Assembly (NCBI RefSeq): GCF_000002985.6
Contig: NC_003283.11
Coordinates: 10,602,001 to 10,666,000, forward strand
Source: Caenorhabditis elegans
Taxonomy: Eukaryota; Nematoda; Chromadorea; Rhabditida; Rhabditidae
Reading direction: 5' to 3'
DNA length: 64,000 nt
The position numbers were made by a program, and so were the translations under genes. This document shows, piece by piece, positions 1 to 10,935 of this stretch (the stretch's first letter is position 1; the number at the start of each line of letters is the position of its first letter). The notes beneath the pieces are model-generated. The model ran no database searches and had not been told where the DNA came from. It saw only the letters and a list, made by a program, of their open reading frames with translations.

Positions 1-554
1 CTACACACTTCTTTGTTGATTTTTGTTGTTTCTTATTCCACCCTTTCCAAAAAAACGTATCAATTTTTTTCAGAAGTGTTCGTTTCATTTTTCCTTTTGT
101 TTTTGAAATTCTCACCATAAAATCCGATAAAACATTCAGAAAAATTGTGTTCTTCTCATTTGATAAACGCGCGTTGAAAAATCGCGAGAAAGCTTTATCA
201 CATTCACTTTTTATTTTTCTCTTTTCATTTCATTTCGATTATCTGGGTCGATGTTGCCATCAAAAGGGCATCAGAAGCATCCACAAGACAAGAGACGCAG
301 TATATGATCGTTCCAAATTTTGAAAGCTTTCATTCACTGCGTCTCTTCTTTTGTTACTCTCTAAAGTCAAATCAAACATTTGGTCGATTACAATTGTTTG
401 ACTATTTCCACGTCATAAAATATATATTTTCCATATTGAGCAATTCATTCGTTTTAGCAACGGGTCTTCAGAAGAGAGAACATAGGAGGAGGAGAGACGC
501 AGATAATACAGTTGGTGACGTCATCTACAAGAGAAGGATTACAGAGGGACAATT
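1..554. promoter_or_regulatory. 5' flank of the glutaminyl cyclase gene
   Basis: No convincing coding sequence; the small open frames here are not conserved-looking. AGAGACGCAG occurs at 291-300 and 493-502; its complement CTGCGTCTCT recurs at other candidate promoters in this window and is, as I recall, an over-represented nematode promoter word. A perfect CRE/ATF palindrome TGACGTCA lies at 516-523, 32 bases before the proposed start codon at 555. The clustering suggests a core promoter, by inference. Confidence 0.45.
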
Positions 555-3392
555 ATGAAGGTAAGAATAAACTACTGGTAAATAAATACTACACTAATCT
601 TTCTCTCCGATTTCTGAAAATAATTGTAGATGGTGGAAAGGTTTAAAGATAGAAGACGCAGAAAGATTATGATAGAAATGGGCGGATCTTTCTCGAGTGA
701 TAATGAAGAAATCTGCAGGAGTTTCCTTTTTGTGATAGAACATAGTGAAAGTACGATTTATCGTTTAATGATACACTTTCTCTTTTTTTTCTTCAAATTT
801 ACAACTGTAATTAAAAGTTAGGCAGATATAAATCTAGCATGAACTCCTAACATTAAAAAATAATTCCAATATTAGAAAAGCGTTTCTTAAAAGTCCTATC
901 ATCTTACTACCTACAACATAGATATGACGTATTGTGTCCAAAATTGTCCAATCTGACAATTTACCCTGAAATTTGTCTCGTCTAAAGTTGCATCTGTGTC
1001 CATTGGGATGATACTGGTCTTTTTGTCCGCTCCTACACAGTTGGCTAGTTTTTATTATACCATCAAGAATCGAGTCGCATTTTTTTCCATGTACTTGCAT
1101 TATTCATGGTGCAGAGAAAAAGAGCGAATATTCAACAGTGATCATGACTGGTACGTAGATTCTATTGACTTCTTTTTTTAACGTTACTTTTTCATAAATA
1201 TAGGTACATTTGAAGATAAAGTATCGGTTCTAAGTTTTTCGCTTGTTTCAAAAATGACTTAATTAAAATCTCCAATTTTGCTAACTTTTCCGTGACGCAG
1301 CTGTTGGAAATTAACTTTTTTAAAAATTATCATTTTTATAGCATATTTTGGTCTTTTATCTCATAATATTTGGTTGATTCAGGCATTTTCAAGTCCAAAA
1401 ATTATCTTAATTGATTGCCTGCCGGCTTTAAACATACCGTAATCAAACAAATAATATGAGATAAAATACCAAAATATGCTACAAAAATAATAATTCAAAA
1501 AAAAAACAGTTAATTTCCAAAAAATTTCCAGAGTTTGACACAAGTTGGCAAAATTAGCCCATCTTTTCAAATTTTTGAACAGCCATAAAAAGTTTTGAAA
1601 ATGTTTTAAAATTCTCATTAAAAACGTGTAATGTCTAGTTTGGTAGCAAGCTGCAAAAAAAAATCCCCTTAAAAAAACAATCCAGAGTCGAATATTGACC
1701 ATTTTTGTATTCTTGCTCTCTTTCTCTCACAATTCAATTGTCCCTTATGATCATGGCCTCATTGTTAATGCAAAAGCCACCGATCGGTGCGTTTTTCAAG
1801 CGATTCGTTTTCCCACTCCCCCAGTTTGTTCACATTTTCGATTTCTGAGTTCCGATTGAGCTTCTATTGACACACCTTTTGCCCGGAACTTAACGTCGAT
1901 ATCGATTTTTATCATAAACTAGAGCTCTTCCATGAAAGTTTATAAAAAATTTCAACGTTTCATTTCTTGAAAATAACTGAGTTTTTCCATCTAGAAGAAT
2001 AAAATGCAAAATGCCAGGTTTCCGCTAACTCTTTCAGCACGTTTCATTGAGGAAGTAACTTGATATTTTTATAAAATGTTTCCCATTTTCAGGTCATCCG
2101 GTACAACTGGAGGCTTATCTTCGTTCTAATGGGACTTGCTCTTGTACTTGGAATCCTAATATGTACAACTTCCGCATGGGGTCAATGGAGAACAAATCAG
2201 AGAACACATCAACTTTCCTTGCTGCCAGAATCATCAACACTCCGATTATGTCGGGATTTCACGAATACAACTCGATTCAAAGAGATTCTGGCTCCAATTA
2301 TGGTTCCTCGCATTGTTGACACTAAACAACACCGACAAGTTGGAGATGTAAGCTCAAAAATATTATAAATTATACGTTGTTTCTGAAATAGGTATTTTCA
2401 GTATTTACAAAGTTTTTTGCATAACTTGGGATTCGCTACTGAATGGGATGCTTTCACTGACACAACTCCATTAGGGACTCGCAACTTCCGAAATTTAATT
2501 GCAACATTTGATGAATCAGCTCCACGTCGTCTTGTTCTTGCATGTCACTACGATTCGAAAATCATTCCCGGTCAAGTAATGATTGCGGCAACAGATTCAG
2601 CTGTACCCTGTGCTATGATGCTTGATATTGCTCAAACACTTGCTCCATATATGTACAAACGAGTTGCTCAGCAGATTGGACTTCAATTGATTTTCTTTGA
2701 TGGTGAAGAAGCATTCCGTGATTGGACTGCTACTGATTCACTTTATGGATCAAGGTTTCTTAATTATAGTTATTATTATGAGGTCGTAGGGAGAACATTT
2801 TCAGGCACTTGGCACAGAAATGGGAGCAAAAGTGGTATCCATCTTCAAGTAGTCTCAACAATTTTGAACTCAGCAAAGAACTTGATAGGATTGTGAGTAT
2901 TTATCTTACGTTTTAGTTTAGAACTTTTTTTTTTCAGGACGTTCTCATGCTATTGGATCTACTCGGAGCTGCCAATCCATCAATTGGAAATACGATAGGA
3001 ATGGGTGCAAACGATCTTTTCAGCCAGTTAGCTGATGTGGAATCGAATCTCCGAACTTCGGGATGTCTTAGTTCTTTGAGAAGGAATGTCTTTAATAAGC
3101 AATTATCGTACAATCAAGTTGAAGATGATCACATTCCATTTTTGAAAAGAGGTAATTAGCAAGTTGAATGACTTATTTTTTACATTGCCTATGTGGTTTC
3201 CACAATGATAACTTGAAATAACCAATCAAATTTTCAGGAGTTCCAATTCTTCATCTGATCACAGTTCCATTCCCATCCGTCTGGCATCGATCTTCCGATA
3301 ATGCAAATGCTCTTCATTATCCAACAATCGATCATATGACTGCAGTTATTCGTGTCTTCGTGGCTAAATATCTTGGAATCGCCCCAGCATAG
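555..3392 (+). CDS. glutaminyl-peptide cyclotransferase (glutaminyl cyclase)
   Basis: Converts N-terminal Gln (or Glu) of secreted peptides to pyroglutamate in the secretory pathway. Exons: 555-560, 2093-2347, 2402-2754, 2805-2892, 2938-3151, 3238-3392; all junctions close in phase and give 356 residues, close to the human enzyme (about 361). Residues about 8-27 are a hydrophobic signal peptide or signal anchor. The M28-type zinc site is intact: Asp152 in ATDSAVPC, the Glu189-Glu190 pair in FDGEEAF (catalytic Glu then metal Glu) and His322 in FPSVWH; LLDLLGA holds the second active-site Asp. The two-codon first exon (ATG AAG, 1.5 kb upstream) is inferred because it joins in phase to the signal sequence; otherwise the start would be Met at 2129. 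A poly(A) signal AATAAA is at 3561-3566. I recall a C. elegans orthologue (H27A22.1) but could not check it. Confidence 0.93.
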
Positions 3393-3558
3393 ATGAAATT
3401 ATATCTAGAGTTTTATTCGCATTTTCAATCATTCCGCTTCTTCCTCCCTCCATCTCTTCCTCTTCTTGCTCCTCACTGTAATTCAATTATTTCTACGGGC
3501 CCTTCTTCAATCGCGTTTGTTGTGTTTTTTTCTATCTTTATAATTTATTTTTGTATAT

Positions 3559-3697
3559 ATAATAAAAATGGAAATTTATGATTGCCTATTAAACCATAAT
3601 GGCAGTCCGCTTATCAATCATACAATCAATTGAGGGGCCGAAATATCTTTGGGGTAATTGGCACCAGTACTTTGATCTAGACTCACATCGCGGGAGG
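3559..3697. other. 3' end of the cyclase gene and left flank of the minisatellite
   Basis: Holds the AATAAA signal at 3561-3566 and about 100 bases of unique sequence before the first repeat unit. An ATG at 3599 opens a frame that runs straight into the array, but no splice or promoter signal supports it as a gene start. Confidence 0.6.
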
Positions 3698-6600
3698 CCA
3701 CCAGAAATACCAGTTTATGAAAAAGTGGCTCTAGGGCCACCAGAAATACCAGTTTATGAAAAAGTGGCTCTAGGGCCACCAGAAATACCAGTTTATGAAA
3801 AAGTGGCTCTAGGGCCACCAGAAATACCAGTTTATGGAAAAGTGGCTCTAGGGCCACCAGAAATACGATTTTATGGAAAAGTGGCTCTAGGGCCACCAGA
3901 AATACCAGTTTATGAAAAAGTGGCTCAAGGGCCACCAGAAATACCAGTTTATGAAAAAGTGGCTCTAGGGCCACCAGAAATACCAGTTTATGAAAAAGTG
4001 GCTCTAGGGCCACCAGAAATACCAGTTTATGGAAAAGTGGCTCTAGGGCCACCAGAAATACCAGTTTATGGAAAAGTGGCTCTAGGGCCACCAGAAATAC
4101 GATTTTATGGAAAAGTGGCTCTAGGGCCACCAGAAATACCAGTTTATGGAAAAGTGGCTCTAGGGCCACCAGAAATACCAGTTTATGAAAAAGTGGCTCT
4201 AGGGCCACCAGAAATACCAGTTTATGGAAAAGTGGCTCAAGGGCCACCAGAAATACCAGTTTATGAAAAAGTGGCTCAAGGGCCACCAGAAATACCAGTT
4301 TATGAAAAAGTGGCTCTAGGGCCACCAGAAATACCAGTTTATGAAAAAGTGGCTCTAGGGCCACCAGAAATACCAGTTTATGGAAAAGTGGCTCTAGGGC
4401 CACCAGAAATACCAGTTTATGAAAAAGTGGCTCTAGGGCCACCAGAAATACCAGTTTATGGAAAAGTGGCTCAAGGGCCACCAGAAATACCAGTTTATGA
4501 AAAAGTGGCTCTAGGGCCACCAGAAATACCAGTTTATGGAAAAGTGGCTCAAGGGCCACCAGAAATACCAGTTTATGGAAAAGTGGCTCAAGGGCCACCA
4601 GAAATACCAGTTTATGAAAAAGTGGCTCTAGGGCCACCAGAAATACGATTTTATGGAAAAGTGGCTCTAGGGCCACCAGAAATACCAGTTTATGAAAAAG
4701 TGGCTCTAGGGCCACCAGAAATACCAGTTTATGGAAAAGTGGCTCTAGGGCCACCAGAAATACGATTTTATGGAAAAGTGGCTCTAGGGCCACCAGAAAT
4801 ACCAGTTTATGAAAAAGTGGCTCAAGGGCCACCAGAAATACCAGTTTATGAAAAAGTGGTTCTAGGGCCACCAGAAATACCAGTTTATGAAAAAGTGGCT
4901 CTAGGGCCACCAGAAATACCAGTTTATGAAAAAGTGGCTCTAGGGCCACCAGAAATACCAGTTTATGAAAAAGTGGCTCTAGGGCCACCAGAAATACCAG
5001 TTTATGAAAAAGTGGCTCTAGGGCCACCAGAAATACCAGTTTATGAAAAAGTGGCTCTAGGGCCACCAGAAATATCAGTTTATGAAAAAGTGGCTCTAGG
5101 GCCACCAGAAATATCAGTTTATGAAAAAGTGACTCTAGGGCCACCAGAAATACCAGTTTATGAAAAAGTGGCTCTAGGGCCACCAGAAATACCAGTTTAT
5201 GAAAAAGTGGCTCTAGGGCCACCAGAAATACCAGTTTATGAAAAAGTGGCTCTAGGGCCACCAGAAATACCAGTTTATGAAAAAGTGGCTCTAGGGCCAC
5301 CAGAAATACCAGTTTATGAAAAAGTGGCTCTAGGGCCACCAGAAATATCAGTTTATGAAAAAGTGGCTCTAGGGCCACCAGAAATACCAGTTTATGAAAA
5401 AGTGGCTCTAGGGCCACCAGAAATATCAGTTTATGAAAAAGTGGCTCTAGGGCCACCAGAAATACCAGTTTATGGAAAAGTGGCTCTAGGGCCACCAGAA
5501 ATACGATTTTATGGAAAAGTGGCTCTAGGGCCACCAGAAATACCAGTTTATGAAAAAGTGGCTCAAGGGCCACCAGAAATACCAGTTTATGAAAAAGTGG
5601 CTCTAGGGCCACCAGAAATACCAGTTTATGGAAAAGTGGCTCTAGGGCCACCAGAAATACCAGTTTATGGAAAAGTGGCTCTAGGGCCACCAGAAATACC
5701 AGTTTATGGAAAAGTGGCTCAAGGGCCACCAGAAATACCAGTTTATGAAAAAGTGGCTCTAGGGCCACCAGAAATACCAGTTTATGGAAAAGTGGCTCTA
5801 GGGCCACCAGAAATACCAGTTTATGGAAAAGTGGCTCTAGGGCCACCAGAAATACGATTTTATGGAAAAGTGGCTCTAGGGCCACCAGAAATACCAGTTT
5901 ATGAAAAAGTGGCTCAAGGGCCACCAGAAATACCAGTTTATGAAAAAGTGGCTCTAGGGCCACCAGAAATACCAGTTTATGAAAAAGTGGCTCTAGGGCC
6001 ACCAGAAATACCAGTTTATGGAAAAGTGGCTCTAGGGCCACCAGAAATACGATTTTATGGAAAAGTGGCTCTAGGGCCACCAGAAATACCAGTTTATGAA
6101 AAAGTGGCTCTAGGGCCACCAGAAATACCAGTTTATGGAAAAGTGGCTCTAGGGCCACCAGAAATACGATTTTATGGAAAAGTGGCTCTAGGGCCACCAG
6201 AAATACCAGTTTATGGAAAAGTGGCTCTAGGGCCACCAGAAATACGATTTTATGGAAAAGTGGCTCTAGGGCCACCAGAAATACCAGTTTATGAAAAAGT
6301 GGCTCAAGGGCCACCAGAAATACCAGTTTATGAAAAAGTGGCTCTAGGGCCACCAGAAATACCAGTTTATGAAAAAGTGGCTCTAGGGCCACCAGAAATA
6401 CCAGTTTATGGAAAAGTGGCTCTAGGGCCACCAGAAATACCAGTTTATGAAAAAGTGGCTCTAGGGCCACCAGAAATACCAGTTTATGGAAAAGTGGCTC
6501 AAGGGCCACCAGAAATACGATTTTATGGAAAAGTGGCTCTAGGGCCACCAGAAATACCAGTTTATGAAAAAGTGGCTCTAGGGCCACCAGAAATACCAGT

Positions 6601-9600
6601 TTATGGAAAAGTGGCTCTAGGGCCACCAGAAATACGATTTTATGGAAAAGTGGCTCTAGGGCCACCAGAAATACCAGTTTATGAAAAAGTGGCTCAAGGG
6701 CCACCAGAAATACCAGTTTATGAAAAAGTGGTTCTAGGGCCACCAGAAATACCAGTTTATGAAAAAGTGGCTCTAGGGCCACCAGAAATACCAGTTTATG
6801 GAAAAGTGGCTCTAGGGCCACCAGAAATACCAGTTTATGAAAAAGTGGCTCTAGGGCCACCAGAAATACCAGTTTATGGAAAAGTGGCTCAAGGGCCACC
6901 AGAAATACCAGTTTATGAAAAAGTGGCTCTAGGGCCACCAGAAATACCAGTTTATGGAAAAGTGGCTCAAGGGCCACCAGAAATACCAGTTTATGAAAAA
7001 GTGGCTCTAGGGCCACCAGAAATACCAGTTTATGGAAAAGTGGCTCAAGGGCCACCAGAAATACCAGTTTATGGAAAAGTGGCTCAAGGGCCACCAGAAA
7101 TACCAGTTTATGAAAAAGTGGCTCTAGGGCCACCAGAAATACGATTTTATGGAAAAGTGGCTCTAGGGCCACCAGAAATACCAGTTTATGAAAAAGTGGC
7201 TCTAGGGCCACCAGAAATACCAGTTTATGAAAAAGTGGCTCTAGGGCCACCAGAAATACGATTTTATGGAAAAGTGGCTCTAGGGCCACCAGAAATACCA
7301 GTTTATGAAAAAGTGGCTCTAGGGCCACCAGAAATACCAGTTTATGAAAAAGTGGCTCTAGGGCCACCAGAAATACGATTTTATGGAAAAGTGGCTCTAG
7401 GGCCACCAGAAATACCAGTTTATGAAAAAGTGGCTCTAGGGCCACCAGAAATACCAGTTTATGAAAAAGTGGCTCTAGGGCCACCAGAAATACCAGTTTA
7501 TGGAAAAGTGGCTCTAGGGCCACCAGAAATACGATTTTATGGAAAAGTGGCTCTAGGGCCACCAGAAATACCAGTTTATGAAAAAGTGGCTCTAGGGCCA
7601 CCAGAAATACCAGTTTATGGAAAAGTGGCTCTAGGGCCACCAGAAATACCAGTTTATGGAAAAGTGGCTCTAGGGCCACCAGAAATACGATTTTATGGAA
7701 AAGTGGCTCTAGGGCCACCAGAAATACCAGTTTATGAAAAAGTGGCTCAAGGGCCACCAGAAATACCAGTTTATGAAAAAGTGGCTCTAGGGCCACCAGA
7801 AATACCAGTTTATGGAAAAGTGGCTCTAGGGCCACCAGAAATACCAGTTTATGGAAAAGTGGCTCTAGGGCCACCAGAAATACCACTTTATGGAAAAGTG
7901 GCTCCAGGGCCACCAGAAATACCAGTTTATGAAAAAGTGGCTCTAGGGCCACCAGAAATACCAGTTTATGGAAAAGTGACTCTAGGGCCACCAGAAATAC
8001 CAGTTTATGGAAAAGTGGCTCTAGGGCCACCAGAAATACCAATTTATGAAAAAGTGGCTCTAGGGCCACCAGAAATACCAGTTTATGAAAAAGTGGCTCT
8101 AGGGCCACCAGAAATACCAGTTTATGAAAAAGTGGCTCTAGGGCCACCAGAAATACCAGTTTATGAAAAAGTGGCTCTAGGGCCACCAGAAATATCAGTT
8201 TATGAAAAAGTGGCTCTAGGGCCACCAGAAATACCAGTTTATGAAAAAGTGGCTCTAGGGCCACCAGAAATACCAGTTTATGAAAAAGTGGCTCTAGGGC
8301 CACCAGAAATATCAGTTTATGAAAAAGTGGCTCTAGGGCCACCAGAAATACCAGTTTATGGAAAAGTGGCTCTAGGGCCACCAGAAATACCAGTTTATGA
8401 AAAAGTGGCTCTAGGGCCACCAGAAATACCAGTTTATGAAAAAAAGGGCTCTAGGGCCACCAGAAATACCAGTTTATGGAAAAGTGGCTCTAGGGCCACC
8501 AGAAATACCAGTTTATGAAAAAGTGGCTCTAGGGCCACCAGAAATACCAGTTTATGAAAAAGTGGCTCTAGGGCCACCAGAAATATCAGTTTATGAAAAA
8601 GTGGCTCTAGGGCCACCAGAAATACCAGTTTATGAAAAAGTGGCTCTAGGGCCACCAGAAATATCAGTTTATGAAAAAGTGGCTCTGGGGCCACCAGAAA
8701 TACCAGTTTATGGAAAAGTGGCTCTAGGGCCACCAGAAATACGATTTTATGGAAAAGTGGCTCTGGGGCCACCAGAAATACCAGTTTATGAAAAAGTGGC
8801 TCTAGGGCCACCAGAAATATCAGTTTATGGAAAAGTGGCTCTAGGGCCACCAGAAATACGATTTTATGGAAAAGTGGCTCTGGGGCCACCAGAAATACCA
8901 GTTTATGGAAAAGTGGCTCTGGGGCCACCAGAAATACCAGTTTATGGAAAAGTGGCTCAAGGGCCACCAGAAATACCAGTTTATGAAAAAGTGGCTCTAG
9001 GGCCACCAGAAATATCAGTTTATGAAAAAGTGGCTCTAGGGCCACCAGAAATACCAGTTTATGAAAAAGTGGCTCAAGGGCCACCAGAAATACCAGTTTA
9101 TGAAAAAGTGGCTCTAGGGCCACCAGAAATACGATTTTATGGAAAAGTGGCTCTAGGGCCACCAGAAATACGATTTTATGGAAAAGTGGCTCTAGGGCCA
9201 CCAGAAATACGATTTTATGAAAAAGTGGCTCAAGGGCCACCAGAAATACCAGTTTATGGAAAACTGGCTCAAGGGCCACCAGAAATACCAGTTTATGGAA
9301 AAGTGGCTCTAGGGCCACCAGAAATACGATTTTATGGAAAAGTGGCTCTAGGGCCACCAGAAATATCAGTTTATGAAAAAGTGGCTCTAGGGCCACCAGA
9401 AATACCAGTTTATGAAAAAGTGGCTCCAGGGCCACCAGAAATATCAGTTTATGAAAAAGTGGCTCAAGGGCCACCAGAAATACCAGTTTATGAAAAAGTG
9501 GCTCTAGGGCCACCAGAAATACCAGTTTATGAAAAAGTGGCTCTAGGGCCACCAGAAATACCAGTTTATGAAAAAGTGGCTCTAGGGCCACCAGAAATAC

Positions 9601-10493
9601 GATTTTATGGAAAAGTGGCTCTAGGGCCACCAGAAATACCAGTTTATGGAAAAGTGGCTCTAGGGCCACCAGAAATACCAGTTTATGGAAAAGTGGCTCT
9701 AGGGCCACCAGAAATATCAGTTTATGAAAAAGTGGCTCTAGGGCCACCAGAAATATCAGTTTATGAAAAAGTGGCTCAAGGGCCACCAGAAATACCAGTT
9801 TATGAAAAAGTGGCTCCAGGGCCACCAGAAATACCAGTTTATGAAAAAGTGGCTCCAGGGCCACCAGAAATACGGTTTTATGAAAAAGTGGCTCAAGGGC
9901 CACCAGAAATACCAGTTTATGAAAAAGTGGCTCTAGGGCCACCAGAAATACCAGTTTATGAAAAAGTGGCTCTAGGGCCACCAGAAATATGATTTTATGG
10001 AAAAGTGGCTCTAGGGCCACCAGAAATACCAGTTTATGAAAAAGTGGCTCTAGGGCCACCAGAAATACCAGTTTATGAAAAAGTGGCTCTAGGGCCACCA
10101 GAAATACCAGTTTATGAAAAAGTGGCTCTTGGGCCACCAGAAATACCAGTTTATGAAAAAGTGGCTCTAGGGCCACCAGAAATATGATTTTATGGAAAAG
10201 TGGCTCTAGGGCCACCAGAAATACCAGTTTATGAAAAAGTGGCTCTAGGGCCACCAGAAATACCAGTTTATGAAAAAGTGGCTCTAGGGCCACCAGAAAT
10301 ACCAGTTTATGAAAAAGTGGCTCTAGGGCCACCAGAAATACGATTTTATGGAAAAGTGGCTCTAGGGCCACCAGAAATACGATTTTATGGAAAAGTGGCT
10401 CTAGGGCCACCAGAAATACCAGTTTATGAAAAAGTGGCTCTAGGGCCACCAGAAATACCAGTTTATGAAAAAGTGGCTCTAGGGCCACCAGAG
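3698..10493. repeat. 39-bp minisatellite, about 174 tandem units
   Basis: Roughly 6.8 kb made almost entirely of one 39-base unit that starts CCACCAGAAATACCAG and ends GTGGCTCTAGGG (6796/39 gives about 174 copies). Units vary at a few sites: ACCAGTTTATG / ATCAG / ACGATTTTATG, GAAAAA / GGAAAA, and CTCTAGG / CTCAAGG / CTCCAGG. Because 39 is divisible by 3 and the unit lacks stops, long frames are open on both strands (for example 3599-8518 plus and 3618-8420 minus), reading PPEIPVYEKVALG or its antisense. A unit near 8441-8448 has one extra base that shifts frame, and ATATGA variants near 9986 and 10183 add stops. Nearly all common variants change the amino acid, so I do not call it a protein gene. 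It lies between two genes. Confidence 0.97.
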
Positions 10494-10935
10494 CCCACCT
10501 AGCCGATGTAGCCGATGGAGACTTTGTCACTTTGGAGACTTTGTCTCAAAGAGACCCTCGTCTGCTCAAAGTTTGTCATCTCGGAGACCGGGCTTATACG
10601 GTACTCTAATACGAATAATTGATCATTCTGGGCAACAGGACAAATTTTCCAAAACACAATGTAGGTCTACAAATTGGAATAAAATTGAAATAATATCTTC
10701 ATTGGCAACTTTCATTCATCAATAAAAATTATTTGTAAAACAACCTCGTTTAGAAAAGCGGGAAATATTTTAATTTAGCGACTAGAATAACCAGGTGAAA
10801 AATCTACCCGCAATTTTAGTCGGTTCAATAAAAGGATACAAACAAAATTAAAGAGTTGGCATTGAAAATGACACCTGAGAAAGAAGATTATGGCAAGTCA
10901 AGATATTTCTTTTTACAAAATACAAATTATTTGCT
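10494..10935. other. right flank of the minisatellite and 3' flank of the GPCR gene
   Basis: Unique sequence. Just beyond the array, GGAGACTTTGTC occurs twice (about 10517-10528 and 10534-10545), followed by partly complementary TCTCAAAGAGA, so this edge is locally repetitive. The rest is AT-rich and probably contains the 3' UTR of the minus-strand GPCR. Confidence 0.4.

Noticed and set aside
304-558. An 84-codon ORF before the glutaminyl cyclase
   Set aside because: No domain, and it overlaps the promoter words and the proposed first exon.
3599-8518. A 1,639-codon plus-strand ORF through the minisatellite, with a 1,600-codon minus-strand ORF opposite
   Set aside because: Both frames are open only because the 39-base unit lacks stops. 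Variants are mainly amino-acid-changing, and no splice or promoter context exists.
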